A DNA stretch of 59,592 bases from Fibrobacterota bacterium (lineage in GTDB: Bacteria; Fibrobacterota; Chitinivibrionia; Chitinivibrionales; Chitinispirillaceae), in assembly GCA_023459055.1 (NCBI GenBank), contig JAEWVR010000010.1, positions 1 to 59,592 of the forward strand. Reading direction: 5' to 3'. The position numbers and the translations under genes were made by a program. Below, one piece after another: positions 41,825-50,444 of the stretch. The notes beneath the pieces are model-generated. The model was given only the letters and a program-made list of their open reading frames with translations. It ran no database searches and was not told where the DNA came from. Numbering within the stretch: position 1 is the first letter of the stretch; each line of letters begins with the position of its first letter.

Positions 41825-44800
41825 TCAGGTACGATTGATCTGAAGACCAATATTGATATCGTCAATGTCGGTTACTTCCATATCGGTACTTACAGCAGTT
41901 TCCCATGCAATCTCAGTTGCAAGTGTTTCTGAACAGACATACTCTTTAAATTGCATAACTGCAGTTTTTATTTCATCGGGAGCTGAGCATCGTACTGCGA
42001 TTCTATCAGTAACATTAAAATCCGATGTCTTACGCATATTTTGAACACGGTTGACAAATTCACGTGCCATACCTTCAGCCTTAAGTTCCGGTGTAATCGT
42101 TGTATCAAGTGCAACAGTCAGTTCCCCTTCAGTTTCCACCTCAATGCCTTCAAGCTTTGTCCTGCGTATTTCGATATCATCAAAGGTGATTGCCTTTCCC
42201 TCGATTTCAATCGTTTTTCCTGTTTCAAGTTCATGTATCTGTTCACTTGTAAATTTCTCAATCTGAAAAGCAGCATCTTTCATCTTCGGACCAAACGTTT
42301 TTCCAAGACGCTTGAAATTTGCTTTTGCACCAATCGAAACTACGTCATCCTCTTTCGTGCTGAATCTGATACTCTTTACGTTCAGTTCACCGCGAATCAG
42401 ACTCTCCATATCTTTGAGTAAATTGAGTTTCTCAGTATCACGAACAATAACCGTAAATTCCCGTAATGGTTGACGTGTCTTGATTATAAATCTGCTTCTT
42501 AGAGCACGACCCATCGTTACCGATTGACGAATCAGAGCCATCTTGGTTTCAAGATCAGGCAAGCTTCTTTCCGGGTGTGCAACAGGGAACGCATTCAGAT
42601 GAACGCTCACAGGTGCTCCATCCAGCTTGTCAACCACAAGATTTCTGTATATCGCTTCTGTCAGATACGGTAGAAATGGTGCCATCACCTTGGAAAACTC
42701 TACAAGGACAAAATACAGCGTGCTGTAGGCACTATCCTTATCGCCATCGTTTTCACTCTTCCAGAATCTTCGACGGTTATTACGGATGTACCAGTTTGTC
42801 AGATTATCAATGAAATCTACCAGAATTGGAACTACCTTATACAGATTATACTGCTCCATCTCTTCGGAAACCAATGCTACCGTATGATTCAACAGCGAGA
42901 TAATCCACTTATCAATCTCAGTTCCATCTTTTGGAGGTTCTGCACTTTTAGGTTTCCACCCGTCAACGTTACTATACGTAACAAAGAATGAGTATGCATT
43001 CCAGAACGGCAGCAACACAGCTCTTGACATCTCAAGAACACCTTTTTCAGAGAACCGCAAATCCTCAGCCTTAACAGCAGGAGAGTTTACAAGAAATAAC
43101 CTGAGTGCATCAGCACCAAGCTTATCGATGATTTCATCAACAGGTACATAATTTTTTAGGCGTTTCGAGAGCTTTTTCCCATCTTCTGCAAGAATAATTC
43201 CGTTTACAATTACATTTTTAAACGCCGGTTTTTTAAACAGTGCTGCAGAGAGTACGGTTAATGTATAGAACCATCCTCTTGTCTGGTCAAGACCCTCAGC
43301 GATAAAATCTGCCGGAAAATTATCCTCAAAACGTTTACGATGTTCAAACGGATAATGCAATTGAGCATACGGCATGGATCCCGATTCAAACCAGCAGTCA
43401 AGCACCTCCGGGGTACGCTGCATGATTTTGCCACATTTTGGACAACAGATACTCAATTCGTCAACGATGTGACGGTGCAGATCAACAGGACTAATCTGAA
43501 TGGACTGAAGTTTTTCGGCCCATGATGTATCCACGTTGAACGCCTTGAAGCGTTCATGACTTTCGGTCTTTATTTTATGTTCGACATTTTTTGCAGTATC
43601 AGCATGACATTGACAACCAGCATCAGCATTACCGTTACCTGCAAGCTTGTGCAGTTCAGTTACACTGCCGACACACTCTTTATGACCACATTCACATGAC
43701 CAGATTGGAATCGGAGTACCCCAGTAACGGTTACGTGATATATTCCAGTCGGGTGCACTTTCGAGCCCTTTGCCGAATCTGCCATTTTGTAAATGCGATG
43801 GTACCCAGTGGATCTGCTGATTATTATCAAGCATATTCTGACGCAACGGGTCAATTTTCATAAACCATGTAGTAATCGCTTTGTAAATAAGCGCTGTATC
43901 ACAACGATAACAGAACGGATACCGGTGAAGCACCGTAGTTTTATGAATAAGACGACCGCGAGATTTTATATCACGGGTGATCTCATCATCGGCTTCATAT
44001 ACACGGCGACCTTTCCACTCAGGAACTTCATCGGTGAATTTCCCCTCATCGTCAACAGGACAAACTATCGGAAGTCCAAGTTTCTGCCCTACCGCAAAGT
44101 CGTCCTCACCAAATGCAGGAGCGATATGTACAATACCGGTACCATCTTCAGTTGATACGAAGTCTGCATTGGTTACTTTAAAAAAGCGTTCATCTTTTCC
44201 TGCGAAATAGTTGAACATTGGCACATAGGATGTACCAACCAGTTCTTTTCCTGTAAATTCAGAAAGGATTGTGTACTGTGACGTGTCCTTATAATAGGCG
44301 GATAAACGATCCTTTGCAAGAATAAACTTATTGTCACCATCCTGAATTGTTACATACTGAATATCACCACCCATTGCCAGTGCCACATTTGACGGCAGTG
44401 TCCAGGGAGTTGTTGTCCATACCAGGATTTTTGTGGATGGATCGTTAACAAGAGGGAACGTTACTGTTATTGATGGCCCGCTGACATCTTTATAGCCTTC
44501 ATTGACTTCGAAGTTTGATAACGGTGTTGCACAGCGCGGACAATAAGGTTGAACACGAAAACCCTGATAAATAAGCCCTTTTTCCCAGATCTGTTTAAAT
44601 ACCCACCAGATACTTTCCATATAGGGAGCATCCATGGTACGGTACTGATTGACAAAATCAACCCAGCGTCCCATTCTGTTAACAATCTTTTCCCACTGAC
44701 CTGTATAACGCAACACAATCGAGCGGCAGGCTTCATTAAAAAGATAGATACCAAGTTTTTCAATATCACGTTTACCAGACACCTTGAACTCTTTTTCCAT

Positions 44801-45097
44801 CTCATTCTCAACAGGAAGTCCGTGACAATCCCAGCCGAAACGGCGATCGACATACTTACCCTGCATGGTCCAGTAACGGGGAATGATATCCTTTATTGTC
44901 CCCGCAAGCAGATGACCATAATGAGGCAACCCGGTTGCAAATGGAGGACCATCATAAAACACAAATGCATTATTATCTTTTGTTGCATCAAGAGATGCAT
45001 TGAATATACTGTTTTCTTTCCAGAATGCGAGTATTTCCTCTTCAACGGCAGGAAAACGCACCTGGCTGCTTACTGGTTTAAATATTTCTTTACTCAT
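41825..45097 (-). CDS. ileS: Isoleucyl-tRNA synthetase, long (type 2) form
   Basis: The 1090-residue class I synthetase has the HIGH motif as HYGH in GLPHYGHLLAGTIKD and the KMSKS motif as KLSKR near residues 642-646. FNAS-rich N-terminus, an editing domain between the motifs, and a long C-terminal part (anticodon-binding, then about 150 residues) match the eukaryote-like IleRS2 group, which often tolerates mupirocin. E. coli IleRS is 938 residues. It charges tRNA-Ile. It is followed closely by the nucleoside phosphorylase gene on the same strand, six bases upstream. Confidence 0.95.
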   Translation of the reverse strand: MSKEIFKPVSSQVRFPAVEEEILAFWKENSIFNASLDATKDNNAFVFYDGPPFATGLPHYGHLLAGTIKDIIPRYWTMQGKYVDRRFGWDCHGLPVENEMEKEFKVSGKRDIEKLGIYLFNEACRSIVLRYTGQWEKIVNRMGRWVDFVNQYRTMDAPYMESIWWVFKQIWEKGLIYQGFRVQPYCPRCATPLSNFEVNEGYKDVSGPSITVTFPLVNDPSTKILVWTTTPWTLPSNVALAMGGDIQYVTIQDGDNKFILAKDRLSAYYKDTSQYTILSEFTGKELVGTSYVPMFNYFAGKDERFFKVTNADFVSTEDGTGIVHIAPAFGEDDFAVGQKLGLPIVCPVDDEGKFTDEVPEWKGRRVYEADDEITRDIKSRGRLIHKTTVLHRYPFCYRCDTALIYKAITTWFMKIDPLRQNMLDNNQQIHWVPSHLQNGRFGKGLESAPDWNISRNRYWGTPIPIWSCECGHKECVGSVTELHKLAGNGNADAGCQCHADTAKNVEHKIKTESHERFKAFNVDTSWAEKLQSIQISPVDLHRHIVDELSICCPKCGKIMQRTPEVLDCWFESGSMPYAQLHYPFEHRKRFEDNFPADFIAEGLDQTRGWFYTLTVLSAALFKKPAFKNVIVNGIILAEDGKKLSKRLKNYVPVDEIIDKLGADALRLFLVNSPAVKAEDLRFSEKGVLEMSRAVLLPFWNAYSFFVTYSNVDGWKPKSAEPPKDGTEIDKWIISLLNHTVALVSEEMEQYNLYKVVPILVDFIDNLTNWYIRNNRRRFWKSENDGDKDSAYSTLYFVLVEFSKVMAPFLPYLTEAIYRNLVVDKLDGAPVSVHLNAFPVAHPERSLPDLETKMALIRQSVTMGRALRSRFIIKTRQPLREFTVIVRDTEKLNLLKDMESLIRGELNVKSIRFSTKEDDVVSIGAKANFKRLGKTFGPKMKDAAFQIEKFTSEQIHELETGKTIEIEGKAITFDDIEIRRTKLEGIEVETEGELTVALDTTITPELKAEGMAREFVNRVQNMRKTSDFNVTDRIAVRCSAPDEIKTAVMQFKEYVCSETLATEIAWETAVSTDMEVTDIDDINIGLQINRT

Positions 45098-45102
45098 AGT
45101 GC

Positions 45103-45924
45103 TTATAACGCCTGGATTACTTTTTCGATAAGTTTAACTAATACCGGTTCTGCTTTGTTTGCAACTGCTATTATCTTCTGTAAATCAGCAGGTTCAAGTG
45201 CATCCGGCAGACAAGCATCCGTAACAACCGACAAACCAAGAACCTTCAGACCTGCATGAACTGCAGCAATTACTTCGGGAACGGTACTCATACCGATGAC
45301 ATCTGCACCAAGTGTCTTGAGCATGCGATATTCTGCCCTTGTTTCCATTGCAGGGCCGCACATTGATGCATACACTCCGTTTTCAACACGAATCTTATTG
45401 TCAACAGCAACTTTATTTACAAGTTCAATAATTGACTTTGTATATGGCTCAGACATATCCGGAAAACGCGGACCGATACGGTTATCATTCGGTCCGATGA
45501 GCGGGCTGTCTGAAAGCAGATTGATATGATCATTAATCACCATGATTGTACCCGGCTTAAACAGCGGATTTATTCCACCACAGGCATTTGACACAATAAG
45601 CGTATGCACATTCATGAATTTCATGACACGTACAGGGAAAACAATCTGCTGCATGCTATAACCTTCATAGTAATGAAAACGTCCCTGCATTGCCATTACT
45701 TTTTTTCCGGCAAGCGTACCGAAAATAAGCTTACCGGCATGTGCTTCTACAGTTGACACAGGAAAATGAGGAATATTCTCATAGTCAATAACTGTATCTT
45801 TCTCGATACGATCTGCAAGCCGTCCGAGGCCTGTACCGAGAATAATGCCATATTCAGGCTGTATTTTTATTTTGCTCTGAATATACTCTTTTGCTTCCTG
45901 AATCATTTCAAAGGTTGTTTTCAT
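45103..45924 (-). CDS. punA: Purine nucleoside phosphorylase (PunA/xanthosine phosphorylase type)
   Basis: The 273-residue protein cleaves purine nucleosides with phosphate. It has ILGTGLGRLADRI at the phosphate site, the histidine and glutamate of AHAGKL, GRFHYYEGYSM, SNACGGINP, and the purine-site MCGPAMETRAEYRMLKTLGA with the later MSTVPEVIAAVHAGL. These are the trimeric PNP signature. Ser/Asn-type residues in VSNACG support 6-oxopurine specificity. It precedes ileS with a short gap and is probably co-transcribed. Confidence 0.92.
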   Translation of the reverse strand: MKTTFEMIQEAKEYIQSKIKIQPEYGIILGTGLGRLADRIEKDTVIDYENIPHFPVSTVEAHAGKLIFGTLAGKKVMAMQGRFHYYEGYSMQQIVFPVRVMKFMNVHTLIVSNACGGINPLFKPGTIMVINDHINLLSDSPLIGPNDNRIGPRFPDMSEPYTKSIIELVNKVAVDNKIRVENGVYASMCGPAMETRAEYRMLKTLGADVIGMSTVPEVIAAVHAGLKVLGLSVVTDACLPDALEPADLQKIIAVANKAEPVLVKLIEKVIQAL

Positions 45925-45973
45925 TGAGTAAATCCTTCGTATTTGTATTTTTTGTTATTTGTTTTCAACACGG

Positions 45974-46094
45974 ACCTCTCCCCCCAGCCCCCTCTCCCTA
46001 AGAGCGAGGGGGAGTAGGAACAACGCTCACACTGTGAGCCGATTATTTCTTCTCCCCCCTCTCCTATGGGAGAGGGGGGCCGGGGGGGAGAGGT
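45974..46094. repeat. CCTCTCCCCCCAGCCCCCTC-type inverted repeat, family F
   Basis: One arm is ACCTCTCCCCCCAGCCCCCT and the other ends GGGGGGCCGGGGGGGAGAGG. Inside it lies a smaller palindrome GCTCACACTGTGAGC (46025-46039). The right arm covers the last codons and the stop of the DUF167 gene. Confidence 0.8.
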
Positions 46095-46351
46095 CTCATC
46101 TTCGCAACGACCTCATCCTTACTTAATGACGCAATAGCAACGGCCTTACTTTTAGAATGACCACCCTTTATAATCTCAATTGATGACTTCGGTACCCTAA
46201 GGACATCACTGAGCAGTTTTACAAGATGATCATTGGCCTTATTGTCAATTGGCGCAGATGTAACCGAGATATCAAACACACAATCATCTGCAAGCATTAC
46301 GCTATTGCGCTTTGACTTTGGTTTCAATCGAACATCAAAGGTACATGCCAC
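46064..46351 (-). CDS. DUF167/YggU family protein
   Basis: The 95-residue protein has the small alpha/beta fold of the family: FDVRLKPKSKRNSVMLADDC, then ISVTSAPIDNKANDHLVKLL and VPKSSIEIIKGGHSKSKAVAI. The start is GTG at 46351. Its last eight residues PLPPGPPLP are not family sequence; they and the stop codon come from the family F repeat. The function of YggU is unclear. It closes the yggS-yggT-divIVA block. Confidence 0.85.
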   Translation of the reverse strand: MACTFDVRLKPKSKRNSVMLADDCVFDISVTSAPIDNKANDHLVKLLSDVLRVPKSSIEIIKGGHSKSKAVAIASLSKDEVVAKMRPLPPGPPLP

Positions 46352-46353
46352 AA

Positions 46354-46908
46354 TCAGACATCCAGTGATGTAAAGTTTGGTTGAGGAGGTACCTCGGCCA
46401 GAGTTTCATCATCTGCAATCTCAATCGGCTGTTCATCCCTTAAATCATTATTCTGCTTAAGATCACCACTGATTACCTCAAGTAAATTAAGCTGTGTAAT
46501 TAACATAGCGCGAAACCGTGCAAGAAAACTGTCACGCTGATTACGCAGTGTAACAATATCAGCTTCATAGTTATGGGCCCTGGTACGCGCTTCGTCTTCA
46601 TAGCGATCGGCACGAACCATTGCATCCTTAATGATCAGTTCCGCCTCTTTCTGCGCATTAACCCGGGCTTCATCAGTAGCTTTTTGTGCAGAAATAAGTG
46701 TTTCATTCAACACACGCTCTATTTTTACATATTGCTCGAGTTTTGATTCCAGAACCTTTACTTCTGTACTCAGTTCGTTATTCTGAAGAATCGTTTTTTC
46801 ATATTCTTCAGCGACAAGTTTCAGAAATGTACTGACTGCATCCGGATCACAACCCCAGAATACCCGTTTAAAAGGTGTTTTTCTTATATCAAGAGGAGAT
46901 ATACGCAT
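46354..46908 (-). CDS. DivIVA-domain protein
   Basis: The 184-residue protein begins MRISPLDIRKTPFKRVFWGC, the DivIVA lipid-binding start, and continues with DPDAVSTFLKLVAEEYE and a long coiled coil (LESKLEQYVKIERVLNETLI through DEARTRAHNYEADI). It would sense membrane curvature at poles or division sites. DivIVA is rare in LPS-bearing bacteria, but gene order yggS-yggT-divIVA-DUF167 matches ylmE-ylmG-divIVA blocks. The C-terminal acidic tail is poorly conserved. Confidence 0.86.
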   Translation of the reverse strand: MRISPLDIRKTPFKRVFWGCDPDAVSTFLKLVAEEYEKTILQNNELSTEVKVLESKLEQYVKIERVLNETLISAQKATDEARVNAQKEAELIIKDAMVRADRYEDEARTRAHNYEADIVTLRNQRDSFLARFRAMLITQLNLLEVISGDLKQNNDLRDEQPIEIADDETLAEVPPQPNFTSLDV

Positions 46909-46935
46909 TTTTCAAACCGCTCCTGTGCAGTATTT

Positions 46936-47172
46936 TTATAACAAATAATTTTTTAACAGTTCAAGCAGAAAGAGCAAAATCAATGGCGAAAAATCAATTC
47001 CGATTTTGTCAGTCGGCAACAATTTTCGTATAGGCGCAAGTAATGGTTCTGTCACACTGTGAATAAACATAACAAGTGGATGACGAGACTGGAACTGTAC
47101 CCAGGATAAAATAACACGCACAACAAGAATCAGCTCGTACAACCTGAATGCCAGATCGATTACATCACGCAT
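46936..47172 (-). CDS. YggT family membrane protein
   Basis: The 78-residue protein has two hydrophobic helices (LAFRLYELILVVRVILSW and FSPLILLFLLELLKNYLL) and the conserved centre HSVTEPLLAPIRKLLP. The family is linked to cell division and osmotic tolerance, but its exact action is unknown. The start overlaps the end of yggS by eight bases. Confidence 0.88.
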   Translation of the reverse strand: MRDVIDLAFRLYELILVVRVILSWVQFQSRHPLVMFIHSVTEPLLAPIRKLLPTDKIGIDFSPLILLFLLELLKNYLL

Positions 47173-47851
47173 TGTAATTCCGTTCTCCTAAAAGTAAAGA
47201 ACCTACTCTTACCATCGTAGATCCTTCTGCAATCGCCCATTCAAAATCACCACTCATTCCCATGCTCAGTTCCGCACTGGGCAGCAGATCGCTGCACTGC
47301 TCAGAAAGAGTACGAAGATGCGAAAACGCACCCCTCACCCTGGACTCATCATTACTAATCGGCCCGATAGTCATAAATCCTTTAAGCTGAAGCACGCCCC
47401 CGGAGATTACCCGTTCACAAAGCTGCCTGCACTCCTGCGGTGCACATCCTGATTTCGACTCTTCACCGGAAGTATTTACCTCAATAAGAATATCAATTTT
47501 TTTTCCAGGTGCGATCAGATCTTCGATACGTTTCACAAGCTTTTCACGATCTATCGATTGGATACACTGTGCATACTCAAGCACAGGCCCGACTTTATTT
47601 GTCTGAAGATGCCCGATCATGTGAAGATGAAAATCACCTGTCAAATGGGGCATTTTCTGTAAAATCTCCTGAACCCGATTTTCGCCAATCGTTTTCACCC
47701 CAAGATCAATAAGCGCCTGAACTGTAGAAAAATCATGCGTTTTTGTTACTGCAACCAGTTCAACCGATTGGGGATCCCGCCCTGACCGCCGGCAGGCATC
47801 ACCTATTCGCGCTTGTATATTTTCGAGACGATTTTTAAGGCCGGTATTCAT
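47165..47851 (-). CDS. yggS: PLP homeostasis protein YggS
   Basis: The 228-residue protein has the fold of the alanine-racemase N-terminal barrel. The PLP lysine lies in LVAVTKTHDF near residue 33, followed by GENRVQEILQKM, HMIGHLQTNKV, LIEVNTSGEESKSGC, and MSGDFEWAIAEGSTMVRVGS near the C-terminus. It binds PLP and adjusts B6 pools. It opens the yggS-yggT-divIVA-DUF167 run. Confidence 0.93.
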   Translation of the reverse strand: MNTGLKNRLENIQARIGDACRRSGRDPQSVELVAVTKTHDFSTVQALIDLGVKTIGENRVQEILQKMPHLTGDFHLHMIGHLQTNKVGPVLEYAQCIQSIDREKLVKRIEDLIAPGKKIDILIEVNTSGEESKSGCAPQECRQLCERVISGGVLQLKGFMTIGPISNDESRVRGAFSHLRTLSEQCSDLLPSAELSMGMSGDFEWAIAEGSTMVRVGSLLLGERNYNA

Positions 47852-48113
47852 CCTGATTTCCGGGAATTCTCCTGTGATTCTGAACGTTCACCTATACTAT
47901 TGTATAAATATAATAAAAGGTTTGCTGAAGTGGGGGAGAGGTTTTTAGGACTTGAATCGTAATTTATGATCCGTGATTCGAGGAAAGATAAGAGATTTCA
48001 AGCCATGGGCCGGTTCAAAAACAAACTTGGTTTAAATCCCAACTGTATATATTTATTACAGACCTGCTTTATAGGTCATCTGACATTAAAAAGAGGTCAA
48101 TTAACAACTCCTG

Positions 48114-48866
48114 TCACACAATCTCTTCAAGGAACTGCACCGATCGCAACTCGCTGCTGATTTCTATATGCGATTTACAGAATGACACCAAAAGTTTTGT
48201 GATCCGCAAATATTCATGAACATCAAATGGATTTTCTCCACAGGCTAATCCACGAATCATCCTAACACTGCTGCTGCTAACAAAATATTCCGGGCTGAGA
48301 ATACCCCGATTACAGGATCTGCATACAAGGCCACCCTGTTCAATCAGTAAATAACCGCCATACTCCTCAATAACCGCTGCACTACCGCAAGTGACACATC
48401 GATCAAGAGTCAAGCCAAAACCCATCAGATGGGTAAAGTCTTTTACAAAATTCCATACAGAAGCAAATGCTGCATTTCTCTCTTTTGATTCGTCAAGTTT
48501 CGTAAAACATTGTACCAGCAGGTCGTACAACTCGGGATGTGCATTTGTGTCGTGGATTGATTTTTGTAACAGTTCAAGGACAAGATCCCGTAGTGCAGTT
48601 TTTTCAAGATCGGATCGTATGGATTGATAAAAAGCGACAATCTGCGTTTCTGCAAGTGTCTGCATCGTTCTGTTATGATGCATATACACAAGCGTATCGA
48701 TTATCTGACCCCGCTCAATCGGAGTATTCAGCTGCCGTGAACGTTTGATTCCTTTTGCTGCAGCGCTGATCATTCCATGTTCTTTTGTAAACAGCTTTAC
48801 AATAACACTCGTTTCGCGCCATGGAATCACCGATACGACAATTGCTGAAGTTTTATCGATACTCAT
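48114..48866 (-). CDS. recO: DNA repair protein RecO
   Basis: The 250-residue protein has an N-terminal OB fold (AIVVSVIPWRETSVIVKLFT and AAAKGIKRSRQ) and a zinc site of two CxxC pairs, CVTCG and CRSC, near residues 164 and 187. RecO loads RecA together with RecR, whose gene is at 55960. No helper gene is adjacent on the upstream side. The 262-base gap before yggS contains nothing I can assign. Confidence 0.88.
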   Translation of the reverse strand: MSIDKTSAIVVSVIPWRETSVIVKLFTKEHGMISAAAKGIKRSRQLNTPIERGQIIDTLVYMHHNRTMQTLAETQIVAFYQSIRSDLEKTALRDLVLELLQKSIHDTNAHPELYDLLVQCFTKLDESKERNAAFASVWNFVKDFTHLMGFGLTLDRCVTCGSAAVIEEYGGYLLIEQGGLVCRSCNRGILSPEYFVSSSSVRMIRGLACGENPFDVHEYLRITKLLVSFCKSHIEISSELRSVQFLEEIV

Positions 48867-48884
48867 TTACGTGACCAACACTCA

Positions 48885-49166
48885 TTATTTGTCAACAAAC
48901 TTATAGATCATCTCGTTCTTTTTTGCCATTCCGAGACGTTCCCGGGCAATTTTTTCGATATAAGCTGTATCATTATGTAAACGCTTAATTTCGGTTTTTA
49001 ACGAATCAATCACCTGATGCGACCTCAGAAGCTGCTCCTGCTGCACCTTGTACCGCTGATGATTTTTATAAAGCGATATAAAACCCTGTTTCCCGGTAAA
49101 CATAAAAACAAGTACTGCAGACATCACAAAGCCTATTGACAATGCGGCTATTTTTTTTCTTCGCAT
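48885..49166 (-). CDS. Septum formation initiator (FtsB/DivIC family)
   Basis: The 93-residue protein has a short cytoplasmic start (MRRKKIAAL), one membrane helix (SIGFVMSAVLVFMF), and a coiled coil (QEQLLRSHQVIDSLKTEIKR) ending in YIEKIARERLGMAKKNEM, the family signature. It would join the divisome with FtsL. It lies three bases downstream of dprA. Confidence 0.87.
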   Translation of the reverse strand: MRRKKIAALSIGFVMSAVLVFMFTGKQGFISLYKNHQRYKVQQEQLLRSHQVIDSLKTEIKRLHNDTAYIEKIARERLGMAKKNEMIYKFVDK

Positions 49167-49169
49167 ACA

Positions 49170-50267
49170 TTAATTTCTGACAAATAATTGCCCGCTAATC
49201 TGATTAATCAACCCTTTTAATTCAAGATTCAGTAATATACAAAGAAGTTCTCCTATTGCACATCCTGTTTTTTCACTAATTATATCTGTACTCATCGGAT
49301 CTGTACCAATCTCATTGTAGACCTTTTCCTCTTCAGCAGACAATACCATTTTTTCAGGTTGTCTCTCTTTATATTGTTCTCTTAAATTCAACTGGTTAGA
49401 TGTTATCATCTGCAGGCTTTCCGCAACCTCACGACCACTGCGTGCAGGAATTGCACCATCCCTGATCAAATTGAATGTTCCCGTACTCACCGGTGAATTT
49501 ATCGGCCCCGGCACTGCATAAACATCCCGTCCCTGCGCAAGTGCATATTGTGCTGTTATTAACGATCCACTTTTTAAACCGGCTTCAACAACCACAATAC
49601 CACTACTCAATCCGCTAATGATTCTATTGCGTCTTGGAAAATTAAAACTATCCGGAAAAATTCCCATAGGAAATTCCGATACCAGAAGCCCTGTTTCACA
49701 TATCTGCTGCGCCAGTTTCTCATTTTGTTTCGGATAGATGTAATCAATACCACACCCCAGCACGGCAATCGTGCACCCTCCGGACGAAAGCGAGGTTTCA
49801 TGTGCCACAGTGTCAATTCCACGGGCGAGTCCGCTCACGATTGTCAATCCGCATTCAACCAGCTCTTTTGTTATCTGAACCGTTGATGTCCTGCCGTATG
49901 TTGTAGGATTGCGTGTTCCAACAATTCCAACAGCATGATTTTTAAAAGCACTTCTGTTTCCCTTGATATAAAGAACAGGCGGAGGTGCATAGATCGCCTT
50001 TAAATACTGCGGATAATCACTATCCTGTATAGTCATTATTTCAACACTATGCTCATGTGCTTTCTGAAGCTGTTTGTCGGCATACACAAAAAGCTCATCA
50101 TTGAATAATGCTGCGACACAACTTGATGGAAGCAGGTTCAGCCCTTTAATTGTCTCTGTTGATTGCTCAAATATCTTCCCGGGTGTCCCGAATTGTTCGA
50201 GTAATTTTGCTATCCGCACCGGCCCAAGCCCGCTTACTGCATTAAGTGCAATCCATTCTTTAACCAT
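49170..50267 (-). CDS. dprA: DNA-processing protein DprA
   Basis: The 365-residue protein has a helical N-terminal domain, the Rossmann-like core (VGIVGTRNPTTYGR, VSGLARGIDTVAHE, GGCTIAVLGCGIDYIYP, SEFPMGIFPDSFNFPRRNR and SGSLITAQYALAQGRDVYAV), and a C-terminal winged helix (IISEKTGCAIGELLCILL). DprA loads RecA on incoming single-stranded DNA. Length is close to the family norm. It forms an operon with the DivIC-like and perhaps recO genes. Confidence 0.94.
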   Translation of the reverse strand: MVKEWIALNAVSGLGPVRIAKLLEQFGTPGKIFEQSTETIKGLNLLPSSCVAALFNDELFVYADKQLQKAHEHSVEIMTIQDSDYPQYLKAIYAPPPVLYIKGNRSAFKNHAVGIVGTRNPTTYGRTSTVQITKELVECGLTIVSGLARGIDTVAHETSLSSGGCTIAVLGCGIDYIYPKQNEKLAQQICETGLLVSEFPMGIFPDSFNFPRRNRIISGLSSGIVVVEAGLKSGSLITAQYALAQGRDVYAVPGPINSPVSTGTFNLIRDGAIPARSGREVAESLQMITSNQLNLREQYKERQPEKMVLSAEEEKVYNEIGTDPMSTDIISEKTGCAIGELLCILLNLELKGLINQISGQLFVRN

Positions 50268-50444
50268 TGATAGTCCCCATTTATAACGTAAAGCAGTTAT
50301 TCATGTATGGTGTCCCGGTGAAGCAGGTAACCATACTTTTTGAATATAATTAAAGGTAACAGCAATTTCCAGACGGTTATTGCTGTTACAATGCGCCTCG
50401 CAGATAGGAATTTAATGTTCACAACGCATAATCTAAACTCAGAA

